From Malus domestica (Eukaryota > Streptophyta > Magnoliopsida > Rosales > Rosaceae), in NCBI RefSeq assembly GCF_042453785.1, contig NC_091676.1:255501-319500 (forward strand): a stretch of DNA of 64,000 nucleotides, read 5' to 3'. Below are positions 22,501-34,767 of this stretch, piece by piece. Position 1 is the first letter of the stretch. Every line of letters starts with the position of its first letter. The position numbers were made by a program, and so were the translations under genes. Below the pieces are notes generated by a model. It saw only the letters and a list, made by a program, of their open reading frames with translations, was not told the DNA's origin and ran no database searches.

Positions 22501-25500
22501 AAAAACCCAAAACACCAGTTCATGGAGGATCTTCCCGAAATACTAAAGCGCCTTCATACTCTTCAGACGGTGTAAAGAGCACTAATGAAAATCATGAGAG
22601 GTCAGATACTGCTCAACAGAGTACCAAATGTCCTACTGAATTTCAAATGGGCCGCACAAAGGAATCATCTTCCCAGTTAAATGATGGTTTTATGTCACCT
22701 AGAAAACCTCACGTGGATGAGGTGAGGCCGGAAAGGAAACCTCAAATTGACAAAAAGAGTCTTGAAAAGGCAGTGCATGTGTATCGCAGTCCAAAAAAAT
22801 CAGAACTTGGGCAGTTGCTGAAGGAGGAGAAACCAACGGTGATTTCTCCTAAGAAGTCTCCCCAGTTAATTTCTACCACTAAATCAGTTGTGGAACAGCA
22901 GAAACCCACAAAATCTGTTAAAGTCTCTAGTACCGGTACTCAAAAGAAGGCTCAGGCTTTGTGTAGCAAGGGTTTAGGTTTAGTGTCTAACAGTTCGGTT
23001 TCTTCTCATAATCAGACAAGAAACAAGCCTGCATCTTCTGGAGAAAAGTCTAAACCTACTCCACGATCAATCTCTCAGATCAACGACCCCGCTATTTTAA
23101 CAGAAAATGCAACCGAGTACATTTTATTTTCTGGTGAAAGGTATGCATGCTCTTTCTTCTTCATTGTGTGCATAGTTGCTACTTGCGTTTCTTATGGTTG
23201 ATAATTTGTTGCTTGTTTTCCTAATAACAGAATGGAAGTTGGCAGAGAAGATAAAATTGGCTTATCCATGGATTCTAAAACTCCAGAATCATCTCAGTCT
23301 ATGAGGCATCTTATTGCAGTCGCACAAGCAAAAAGGAAACAAGCTCAGTCGCAAAATTTCTTTCTTGGATTTTCCAATTCAACTCTTGTATCTAACTCAG
23401 ATATGCAAGGGAGGAGCCCCAGCCCTTCTGCAGTTCAGGGGTTTTTTTCCATTACCAACAGTGCGTTGCAGGCAGATATCCCGGGATCCAATCAACTCAC
23501 AAATGTAGTTTCCCCGGCTGCTCATGGTCGACAGTATGTATCACAAATTCAACTTGATTTAGAGGAAATTTCAGAGAGAAGAGTTAGTTCTGGGCATCGA
23601 ACTGCTGGAGGATCACTTAGTGGTGGTACCGAGGCAGCTGTTGCTCGTGATTCTTTTGAGGGAATGATAGAGACTTTGTCTAGGACTAAAGAAAGTATTA
23701 GTCGTGCAACTCGTCTTGCCATTGATTGTGCCAAGTATGGTATTGCCAATGAGGTAGGCTCCTTGGCTCATTCACATTTCTTTTATCTTTTGTTGTTTTA
23801 TTCTTTTCAAAGATGATTACCATTCATCAATGCAATATTTTCGTTTCTTTTTTATTCATCACTTGATTAATTTATCCAATAACTTATATCAATTTGAACG
23901 CATTTGCATATGTTTGCTGGATGATACGTTTATAATTTGTAATATATGTCCATTACATGTGTGAGTGTACTCTTATTTGTTAAAAAATAAGCTCAAAATA
24001 GTTCTGTAGTGAAAATTTTATTTTCTATACTAACAATCATTCATCTTGAGTCTTGATTGATGCAAATATTTAAGAGCATAAAAGTTCAAAGTCAGATGGG
24101 TGAGAGTGAGGCCAAGTGAAGACATCTTTCTAGTTTGAAACTGCTCATCTTGTAAATTTTGATTTCACCTAGAGCCATTACACTGGTCCTTTTGAATTTT
24201 AAATCTCATGTCCATCCTACCATAACAAATTAGCAGTTGTCATTTCTTTCTACAATTTATCTTATGCTGAGATAAAGAAAACTTTAAATAGCAGTTGGTG
24301 CATTCCTTTAGGTTGCGAATCTAGATTTTGTAATGCGTGTCAAGTTTGCAAATGAAGTTGGTTGATTATCTAGAACTGCTTACGCTGACCAATAAATAAA
24401 TATATCACACAAAATCAAAGATGATTATCATGGATTACCATGATGTTGATTTGTAGATTCTTTAGTTACAATTTAAAATGTTGATGCAGGTTGTGGAACT
24501 ACTAATCCGGAAGTTGGAGAGCGAGCCTAGTTTCCATCGTAAGGTTGATCTTTTCTTTCTTGTGGATTCCATCACACAAATCTCTCATAATCAAAAAGGT
24601 ACATGCACTTGAAAGAACTTGTAATAATAAATATGTATCTCTCTCTCTCTGTATTTCGTTGTAAAAAATATTAAAAATAGTTATTGTTTATTGATATTCA
24701 GGCATTGCGGGAGCTTCATATGTTCCGATGGTTCAAGCAGCATTGCCACGTCTTCTAGGTGCTGCCGCACCACCTGGTTCTGGTGCTCGTGATAATCGTC
24801 GTCAATGTCTTAAGGTAAGTGCACTGCTATATAATTTGATGGGTTTTTCTTACATTTATACAAGATAAGTGAAACAGACTTCTCTTCCAGGTTTTACGGC
24901 TGTGGATAGAGAGGAAAATCTTTCCTGAATCTGTTCTTCGTCGTTACATGGATGACATTGGAGTTTCAAATGATGATTCAACTGCTGGTTACTCCTTTAG
25001 ACGTCCATCTCGAGCTGAGCGTGCCATAGATGATCCAATCAGAGAAATGGAAGGAATGTTTGTGGATGAGTATGGAAGGTATTTAGTACTAACTTTTTAC
25101 GTGAACGGTTATAATTGTATTGTATTATTTTCTTCTTTTGTTCTATTAAGCCGATTTTTGGTCCTCTAAAGGCATGACTATAAGATTCTGTTTGTTATTG
25201 TTGCTTGAAGTAACATACATGTGGTTATGGAACTCAAATCCAATCTCAGTGTCATGTTTAATTTGGAAAACCATTATACTTATACTGAACATGTAAGGGA
25301 TACGATGAATATATCTTTCTTATATTTTATGTACGTGCAATTCAACGAATTTTTAATTAATTATTTATTTGTTAGATGCAGTTGAAGGAATCCAAATGTC
25401 GTTGCATGGAAAATTCAATGATTTCTTTTCTTCTTAAAATGTATTATTTTAATTGCTTGTTGGATTGTGTTTTGAAATTACAGTTATTTGTTTTTCCATG

Positions 25501-27574
25501 ACGTACTCACCAAAAGAAAATTGCATGATAGTATTGTTCAGAGGAGAAAATAAATAATGAGTATCTGGTTTGCAATGCTCGAGGAACAAGTGTTTGTTTC
25601 AGCGGAACACTTGTTGCAACTCGCAATGGTCTTGTTTGATTATTGGGTTCAGTTATGTGAAATTGTACTTAAAGATCTATTATCAAAATGCTTCTATTAT
25701 TTGTATGTCTGTGTTGTTGCTTGCACTTTTTCTGGAATTTAATATGTGTAGTTATCTTTTGCCTCTTTTGTCAGTAATGCTACATTTCAGCTGCCTGGAT
25801 TTCTGTCTTCTCATGCGTTTGAAGATGACGATGAAGAAGAAGAAGAACTTCCTAGCTGTTCATATAAGGAGACTAGCCATCCCTCACCAATGGAAACTAC
25901 CCTTGCTTCAGGGGAGTCAGAATCATGTGCGGTGACTCCTAATGATAGGCGACATTGCATCTTGGAGGATGTAGATGGTGAACTTGAAATGGAGGATGTT
26001 TCTGGACACCCAAAGGAAGAAAGACCCTTGTTTATTAATGGTTCTTTTGAAATGGATCCACAACAGCAGGGATCAGATAGGGTCATGGAGCCAGCTTCAA
26101 TTGCTTGCACTGATTTGCCCCCTCTTCCAGAGGGTTCTCCACCATTGCCTCTTGATTCTCCTCCTGCACCCCCACCTTTGCCTCCCTCACCTCCACCACC
26201 CCCACCACCACCTCTGTTATCTCCATCACCACCACCACCACCACCACCCCCACCTCCCCCATCGCAGCCACCTCCTCCCCTACCATCTTCTGGTCATCAA
26301 CCATTGTTGATTCCCCAGTCATCTATACCAACACAGGCTTCATTACTACCCCAACAGATGCTGCCTCTGCAATCATCAATGCATCCTTCACCGCAAGTGG
26401 CATATCAACCTCCTATGCCTCATGAATACTGCAGCACAAGTGTAAGACTTCTTGCTTTCCCCACCTTTATCAGTGCTGCATTGTTATTGTTGTATATATT
26501 ATGACAAATTATATCTTCATACAGGGTAACCAGCATGTTCAAGTTTCTGGAAATGCTCCTCATGTTGGCCCTATTGATGCGACTGCCAAGGAGATGTTTC
26601 CGCAGCAGCAAGCTTGCTTTGTTCCTGCTGGAGTATGTGGTCCTCGAGAACCTTCTGGATTTAATTCGACAAGGCCGCTAGAACATGGACATAATGACCT
26701 GTTTCTAAGTGCACAAATCTCTCAACCAAGCCAACCATTTCAACAAGTTAATACACCTTTCCCTCAAAGGCCTTTACCTCCTGCCCCACCACAAAATCCG
26801 TCAAGTCATTTCTCCTATACTAAGCAACATCCTCAGCAGCATCCTCAACAACATCCTCAGCAGCATCCTCAACATCCTCAGCAGCATCCTCAGCAACCAT
26901 ACCATGGCTCATACTCTTTGCCTCCCCCACCTGATAGTCAAAGAAGATTTGTTGCTGATGAACAACGTGGTGTTTGGATGAATGGAGGAAGACCCCCACA
27001 TCCGGGACCACCATTTGTCCATGAAGGTATAGGGTTCTGGTCCTGGTGGCGAAGCTATCCATTAAGAAGTTGCCTGCATAGTGTACAGTGCTATTATTCC
27101 CACCCACCTATCCATTTTCCCACCTACCTTGTAACTAAATCTAGATGACAGATCAATAGAAGGTAGGTGGGAATGGTAGCACCTTAGAATTTCTGCTTGT
27201 ATTATTGTTATGGCTAATGTTTTAGTTGTGATGGCCAAAGTTTCCTTTGCCTTATTTGCACTGCCCAATGTATCTCTACTTATATTATATTCGGTTCTGC
27301 TATGACAGGTTATTTTCACCCACCGCCTGATAGGCCACAACCTAATAATATTGCTTTTCAGCGTCCTGCCCCTAATAATGTTCCAACTGGAGCTCCAATA
27401 TCAGGTGATCTTTACATAAACTTGTTTTGAAGTTTGCTTGCATGTTTAAAACACTGGGCTATTGTTGCAGTGATTAAGTGACTTTCTGGCTGCACTTTTC
27501 CAGGTCACAGTGCTTCCCAGATCTTGCCATGTAGACCAGACATATCTGCTGTTAATTGTTGGAGACCAGCTTAG
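19502..27574 (+). CDS. HUA2: HUA2 / ENHANCER OF AG-4 2: PWWP and CID (RPR) domain pre-mRNA processing factor
   Basis: Eleven coding exons, phase-checked: 19502-19612, 20192-20268, 21149-23140, 23231-23753, 24490-24598, 24702-24814, 24891-25078, 25775-26441, 26525-27026, 27309-27404, 27504-27574, giving 1,482 residues (Arabidopsis HUA2 is about 1,390). A PWWP domain at the N-terminus (residues about 18-80; FPFWPAK is the signature) is expected to read chromatin. The large exon 3 is charged, Lys/Ser-rich and probably disordered, with basic KKRR-type nuclear signals. A CID/RPR domain (about 869-1005) should bind the RNA polymerase II C-terminal tail. A polyproline region (about 1150-1250) and an HPQQ repeat (about 1362-1385) follow, and the protein ends at CWRPA. 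In Arabidopsis HUA2 promotes correct processing of AGAMOUS and FLC-type MADS transcripts. Synteny favours HUA2 itself over its HULK paralogues. Confidence 0.95.
20248..20645 (+). repeat. About 200-bp tandem duplication spanning HUA2 exon 2 3' end and its splice donor
   Basis: The last bases of exon 2 plus GTAAGTATATC (20250-20275) recur exactly 200 bp downstream (20450-20475). The following intron sequence is also duplicated with moderate divergence. Intron 2 therefore contains a decoy copy of the exon end and donor, but no matching acceptor or full exon. Confidence 0.85.
27086..27184. mobile_element. Small MITE in HUA2 intron 9, about 99 bp
   Basis: The left end (CAGTGCTATTATTCCCACCC) and right end (reverse complement GGTGCTACCATTCCCACCTA) form imperfect inverted repeats of about 25 bp around a short loop, with TA-like bases outside. 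It has the size and form of a miniature inverted-repeat transposon. It lies 60 bp after the exon 9 donor. Confidence 0.65.
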
Positions 27575-30500
27575 TAGTGAACCTTTGCCCTACATAACTA
27601 TTCTTGTAAGTTGTTTTTCTTTTTTGGTTCAACATTTAACTTTGTGTTTTGCAGCTCCTGCACTTCTCTGTATGGCTTCATCCTACTACAGTTTAATTGA
27701 TTCTTTCCTCGTTGAAACCTCTCTGTTAATTTGAATCGATGGAGAACCCTTGTGCTACTTCTTTTTTATAATTGACTTCACGATCTTTTAATCAGAATCT
27801 TCTCAAAGATTTCATATGATTTTTCATCCTTGACTCTATTTGTGCAAATTAGTGCGCTGCATTTTGAACCGTCATTTAGGCATATTCAAACTGTTTCCAT
27901 GATGGCTTAGATTGATAATTCCCTCTCTCTCTGGGTGATGAATCTGTTTATTTTCTGTAATTTTTTTCAGCATTGACAGTGGCATATCAATTAGTTACGT
28001 CACATTATGCTGTGCTTCAAAGTTGGATTCATCTTGTTTACAAAACCCAAGTACCACTTGAAGGCACTATTGAGAACTAGTGGAGGCTCTTGGCAGGACT
28101 CTGTATATTGTAATTTTTCCTGACAAATGTATCCTGAGAACATTTGCTTCCAAGTGTATGCCCACGTTTCTTTCTTGGTTAGTACACTTGTTTCGTTAAG
28201 TTTTTAAATGATGTAAATATACCCGATATCAAAATAGATAGAAATCAATTCAATGCACCAACTTTTAATTTTTGATGAATTTGTTTTGTTATTATCTTTA
28301 TGTGCATGTTGCATCGTAAAATGCATTGTCATTTCAATCAGTTCAATTTGTGTTCTTGACTCCACTCGGATGAGCATGTCCTTGATTGTGCTTGCATCTA
28401 TTAAACAGTCAAAGATATTTCAAATTTGTTCTCCTCTTGGATGGGTCCTGGTATTTCCAAGTTAGGTGAGGTTGAGTATGTGGTTTGCCTTAATTTTGTT
28501 ATGTTGTTGCTATGTTTTGGCATATGCTGAGGGTTAAGTGATCTCTTAAAAGTTTGGTTTTTTTGGGGGAATCATGTCCTTGGTTGTGCTTGCATCTATG
28601 AAACAGTAAAAAAGATATTTCATATTTGTTCTCCTCCTCTTGGATGGGTCCTGGTATTTCCAAGTTAGGTGAGGTTGAGTATGTAGTTTGCCTTAATTTT
28701 GTTATATTGTTGCTACGGTTTGGCATATGCTGACGGTTAAGTGATCTCTTAAAATTTTGGTTTCTTGTGGGAATTGCGGTAGTCACATTTTGGGATGTCA
28801 TTCAATACCCAAGCGTAACTTGTTGTCAATTTCATGCATCATTGAGAGTTCTTTTTTCTTTATGGAATCACTTTAATCTGTTGCCCTTCGGTTTATACTT
28901 TCTTTCTATTATGATAAGTTTTCGGGTAAGGTGAGAAATGACTGATTTATTGGTATATGACTTTAGAGCACTCTTTTAGGTGAGATGAAAAGTGCATGCC
29001 TAGTTTTTATCTGGTTTGCTCTTAAGATATTACCAATGTCTTTTGTGATTCTGAAGGTGCACTTGGAATCCCTCTAATAATGTATAATCGGGTCACACAT
29101 TTTTCTTTTTGAATCTTAGTCGCATTTTTTTTGTTAATTGTTGTGAATGATAGCCCTTTTCTGCCGATTTCTAATGATAATGAAGTCTTGTTAGATGATT
29201 GGACAGTCCAGTATTACAATTAACCAGCCATTATCTTTTGTCACATTTAGAATGTTGGAATATACTGCTTGCTATTATAAGTTAATTGTGAGGTTCAGCA
29301 TGTAGAACTAAGTATCAGCACTGCAACCCTTGACTGTAAAGCTGAAGTTACCGAATTTTGAGTGAATATATACATGATTCGAAAAGGAAACGTCAGTATG
29401 TATTATATATTTTTTGGGATTATATAAACTCAAATATATGTGACCTTTGATTGGGATATTTATCTTATTCTTCTGTTGAAGGTGAAGGGTCAGCTAAGGT
29501 ACCCTATATAAGTTTTATCTGACTCATTGAGTTAGAGGCACATCTGAGTTTCATTCCTTCACTCTACCTTTTGGTTCATTCAAATGGCAAGAGATGTCAT
29601 TGTGTATTTTAGTGTGTGCTGTCTGAAACGCGTTTTGCATTTTTATTTTTAGTTGATGTTGCAACGTGTCGATGACATGCCACTTATCAAAACAGAATTT
29701 AATTGAGTAATGCGTGGTGCTGTATGAGTGGCTCACTTTGTGCATTCAGTAGAGTGTCGGGAGTTGCATGTTACATATTTTGTGCCAATCAGCTCCTATG
29801 ATGGTGTTCAGAATGTTTTCTTAGATATTTGCTCATGTAGAATTCTCCTTTTTTAGCTCCTTTATGTTTTTCTTGTCTCAATAAAGGTGCGAGCTATGTG
29901 AGAGCCATGCGTGTCTGTATTTATTTTCAAATGTTTAGTTCTAAGAATCTGTTTACTTGAGCCTGTCTAATCATTTCTTGTGGAGCTTTTACTTTTCCCT
30001 TTGAATTTTGTTTCTGATGAGGAATTTAGTCTGGAATGACATCATAACTATGCATACTGTTACAGGTTTCGGAAAAAGATTAAAACAGAAGTAGCAACCT
30101 CTTTTTTGGAGGGTTTATTATCTGGTCACTCACAGAGGAAAAGTAATCCGACTTCGTAGCAGATACACCGCTGTAAGACATTCAGGTAAATATTTGACAT
30201 GGATTTTTGGACCAAGAAAAGGCTTGTAATTATTTATTAGTTGAGTACAGTTTTGATGCAATGGTATCTGTTGCAGTGTAAAGGTAGTTCATACAGATGC
30301 TTCATTACTGTTGAAAGTTCTATTGGACAGTTCCCTTCCCTTTCTTTTCAATCAGTCGTTATACATTGCTTTGTAGCCACTGATTTTTCATTTAGTCTGT
30401 AAAGATCCTAGTTTTCTTTCTGGGGGATAGAATTGGGTTTGATTATGTCCTTGTTGCTGTGCCGTGATGCACCGGAGCATTACAAAATGAAAAGCGGTTC

Positions 30501-30934
30501 TCTGACTGCACCATTGTTCTTTGTTGCTCTCTTTTTCTCATCCTTTCGTGGTGCACTTTGATTTCATTTTCCTTTCGATTTTGTTTTTATTTTCTTTTTG
30601 GTTATTTGACCATTTGCCCGAGATTGGCTGTTTGGTCCGTTGTTTGTCCCCAACTTTTGTTGTTTAAAATCCCTACTTCTATTCCCAGTTTGAGCTCATT
30701 CCTAATTTGACTTGAGGTCATTTGTCAAGGTAGATATGTTGCAGTAACGAGGGTAAGCCAATCCTGCTTTTCTTTTGGTGTAAATTAGTGTTCTCTGTCA
30801 CTCGCAAACTTTGCAACTCTCTTTTGGAAGGGTCGTTGGCAAAGATGTGCTTCGAGCATGTTCATAGACTTAACTCGTGTCATAAACATTTGATTTTTAT
30901 GTTGTTAAACGAAATTTGATCAACATTCATGGGT
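27575..30934. other. HUA2 3' UTR and intergenic spacer
   Basis: The 3' UTR appears to contain an intron: a donor-like GTAAGT near 27606 and an acceptor after a T-tract near 27970. An AT-rich transcript end follows (about 28130-28200). Beyond that is T-rich spacer with one tandem duplication (28375-28772). No further coding exon could be supported. Confidence 0.45.
28375..28772. repeat. Tandem duplication, about 198 bp, two copies
   Basis: The copies at 28375-28572 and 28573-28772 share long blocks such as TGGATGGGTCCTGGTATTTC and GTTAAGTGATCTCTTAAAA, at roughly 90% identity. Non-coding, downstream of HUA2. Confidence 0.85.
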
Positions 30935-32581
30935 CCCTTTTATAACTCTTAGTTTTTGTGAAAAAAATTGAATCTCTAGTTTGAGGAATCATTTTGCGTG
31001 GGGATTAAAAAAAATGTAGCAAGACTTTTGAACGTAATCCTACTATCTATTAGGTCCCAGCCCCTCAAAAATATTTTTATGTGTCTGAAATGCCCTAAAA
31101 TTATATTTTAGAAACATGTGGTGCAACAAGAATGATTCGAATTTTGGCTTATAATAATTCTCGTAAACATTCCCAAATCAATTGGAAAATGTAGGTTATA
31201 TAACTCATAGTTTTATGATAAAAATTGAAATTTTTAGTTTTAGGAAATATTTTGCCTGGTAGTTAAGGAAAAAGTTGCAAGACTTTTGAATGTGATCATT
31301 CCATCTATTACTTCCCCAAACTAATTTTTTTTATTTTTAAGGTTGAAAATAGCAAAAATAAATATGAAGTAATAGAAGCCCCTCCAAAAGTATTTTCATG
31401 TGTCTGGAATGGCTTGAATTTTGCCTTATAATGATTCTCGTCAAAAATTTCAAATCGATTGAAAAACGTGGGTTATAACTCACAATTTTCGTGAAAAAAA
31501 ATTGAAATTTTTAGTTTTTGGAAATATTTTGCATGGGAGTTAAGAAAAATATTGCAAGACTTTTGAATGTGATCATACTGTCAATAAGATCACGAAACTA
31601 ATTTTTAAAGTTGAAAAATAGAAAAATAAATATAAACTAATAGAAGGTCCCTCAAAAATACTTTTATGTGTCTGAAATGTTAGGAATGTCCTAAAAATAT
31701 ATTTAGGAAACATGTGGTGTGACGAGAATGACTTGAATTTTGGCTTATAATAATTCTAGTAAACATTCCCAAATTAATTGAAAAACGTGGGCTATAACTC
31801 ACATTTTTGTGCAAAAATCAAAATTTTTTATTTTAAATAATATTTTGCTTGGGAGTTAAGAAACATTTTGCAAGACTTTTGAATGTGATCCTACATAGAT
31901 CCCAAAACTAATTTTTTGTGTATGGGGAATGCCCTAAAATTAATTTTCGGAAACATGTGATGCAATGAGAATTACTTGAATTTTCGTTTAATTGATTCTC
32001 ATAAAAACTCCCAAATGGATTGGAAAACGTGGGTTATAACTCACTTTTAAAAAAAAAAAATTGAAACTTTTAGTTGTAGGAAATATTTTGCTTGGGAGTT
32101 AAGAAAAATGTTGCAAGACCTTTGAATGTGATCTTACCATATATCTTGTCCCGAAACTAGTTTTTCTTGATTTTTGAAGTAGAAAAATAGAAAAAAAATT
32201 GAACTAGTAGAAGGGCCCCAAAAAATATTTTTATGTGTATGAAATGTTCGGAATGCGCTATAATTAATTTTAGGAACCATGTGGTGTGACAATAATTACT
32301 CGAATTTTACCTTATATTGATTCTTGTAAAAATTCTCCGATTGATTGAAAACATGGGTTATACTCACAGTTTGGTGAAAAAAAAAATGAAATATTTTAGT
32401 TTTAGAAAATATTTTCCTGGGAGTTAAAGATAATGGTTCAAGACATTTGAAGTGATCGTACCATCTATTAGGTCTTCAAACTAATTTTTATTGATTTTTA
32501 AAGTTGGAAAATAGAAAAATAAATATGAACTAATAGATACCCCCCTCAAAAATATTTTTATGTGTTTGAAATGTTGAGAAT

Positions 32582-33421
32582 TATCACATCCTAGCCCGGC
32601 CCCTACCACATCCCGGGTTTGACTCTATCGTAGCATGATATTGTCTGTTTTGGGCCTCAACCACGCCCTTACGGTTTTGTTTCTAGGAACTCACACTAGA
32701 ACTTCCTAGTGGGTCACCCATCCTAGGATTGCTCTCGCAGCGAACTCGCTTAACTTCGAAGTTTTGATGGAACTCGAAGTCAATGAGCTCCCAAAATGCC
32801 TCGTGCTAGGTAGAGATGAGAATATACATATAAGGCTTACAAGATCCATTCCATTGGGTGATGTGGGATGTTACATGAGAACTTCCCAGTGGGTCACCCA
32901 TCATGGGATTGCTCTTGCAGCGAACTCGCTTAATTTCGGAGTTCCGATGGAACTTGAAACTAGTGAGCTCTCAAAAGGCTTCGTGCTAGGTAGAGATGAG
33001 AATATACATATAAGGCTTACAAGATCCATTCTCTTTGGCGATGTGGGATGTTACAATCCATCCCCCTTAGGGTCCCGACGTCCCCGTCGGCACACTTAAG
33101 GCCAGAGATTGGCTCTGATATCAAATTGCCACATCCTGGCCCGGGCCCCCACCACATACCGGGCTCGACTCCACCGTAGCACGATATTGTCCGTTTTGGG
33201 CCTCGACCACACCCTCACGGTTTTGTTTATGGGAACTCACACGAGAACTTCCCAGTGGATCACCCATCATGGGATTGCTCTCCCAGCGAACTCGCTTAAC
33301 TTCGAAGTTCCGAGGAAACCTGAAGCCAGTGAGCTCCCAAAAGACCTTGTGCTAGGTAGAGATGAAAATATATATATAAGGCTTAAATGATCCACTCCCT
33401 TGGGCGATGTGAGATGTTACA
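32582..33421 (-). mobile_element. Cassandra TRIM with an extra partial LTR, inserted in the satellite
   Basis: On the - strand: 5' LTR 33421-33127, internal part with the primer site (GGCTCTGATATCA near 33111-33123 on +) and purine tract (33126-33056), a partial LTR (33055-32876), then a full LTR (32875-32582). Each LTR holds the 5S-like block with GCGAACTCGCTTAACTTCG. The element sits between AGAAT and GGAAT in a satellite unit, a probable 5-bp target duplication with one difference. Non-coding; the open frames through it are incidental. Confidence 0.88.
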
Positions 33422-34353
33422 GGAATGCCCTAAATCGATTGGCTTATAATCATTCTTATAAATTTCTCAAATTGATTGGAAAACGTGGGTTATAACTCAC
33501 AATTTTTGTGAAAAAAATTGAAATTCTTAGTTATAAGAATTATTTTGCCTAGGAATTAAGAAAAATATTGTAAGACTTTTGAATGTGATTGTACCGTCTA
33601 TAAGGTCCTCGAACCAAATTTTCATTGATATTTAAAGTTGAAAACTAGAAAAAAATAAATATGAACTAATAGAAGGCCTCTCAAAAATACTTTTATGTGT
33701 CTGAAATGTTGAGAATGGCCTAAAATCATATTTAAGAAACATGTGGTGTGACAAGAATAATTTGAATTACTCAATTTTTGGCTTATAATAATTCTCGTAA
33801 ACTTTTCCAAATCTATTGAAAAACATGGGTTATAACTCACAATTTTGTGAAAAAAATAAAAAAAAATTTAGTTTTAGGAAATATTTTGCCTGGGAGATAA
33901 GGAAAAAGTTGCAAGACTTTTGAATGTGATCCTACCATCTATTAGTTTCCCGAAACTAATTTTATTGATTTTTAAAGTTGAAAATAGAAAAAATAAATAT
34001 GAAATATAGAAGGCCCCACAAAAATACTTTTATGTGTCTGAAATGTTCGGAACGCCCTAAAATTAAAATTAAAAATGTGTGGTGCGACAAAAATGACTAA
34101 AACTTTTTGCTTATAATGACTCTCGTAAAAAATTCCAAATCGATTGGAAAACATGGGTTATAACTCATAGTTTTTGTGAAAAAATCAAAAATTTTAATTT
34201 TAGAAAATATTTTGACTGAGAGTTAAGAAAAATGTTGCAAGACTTTTGAATGTTATCCTACCATCTATCTGGTCAGGAAACTAGTTTTTGTTGATTTTGG
34301 AAATTGAAAAATAGAAAGAAAAAAATTTGAGCAAATAGAAGGGCCCCAAAAAA

Positions 34354-34767
34354 TGTCACATCCTGGCCCGGGCTGGGATGTGTCAATTCGGTATCAGAGC
34401 CAATCTCTGGCCGGTAGTGTGCCGCGCGAGGACTTCGGGCCCCTAAGGGGGGTGGATTGTTACATCTCACATCACTCAGGAAGTGGATCATGTAAGCCTC
34501 ATATATATATATATATATATATATATTCCCATCTCCAATTAGCATGAAACTTTTTGGGAGCTCACTGGCTTCGGGTTCTGTAGGAACTCCAAAGTTAAGC
34601 GAGTTCGCGCGAGAGCATTCCCATGATGGGTGACCCACTGGGAAGTTCTTGTGTGAGTTCCCAGAAACAAAACCATGAGGGCGTGGTAGGGGGCCCAAAG
34701 CGGACAATATCGTGCTACGATGGAGTTGAGCCCAGGATATGGTGGGGGCCTGTGCTGGGATGTGACA
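34354..34767 (+). mobile_element. Cassandra TRIM with collapsed 5' LTR
   Basis: The 3' LTR (34458-34767) is full length with the 5S-like block (near 34570-34660) and a (TA)n run (34500-34526). The primer-binding site GGTATCAGAGCC (34390-34401) and purine tract (near 34445-34455) are present. In place of a 5' LTR there is only a palindromic stub (34354-34385) made of the LTR end and its inverse. Poly-A of the satellite flanks both sides. Confidence 0.85.
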
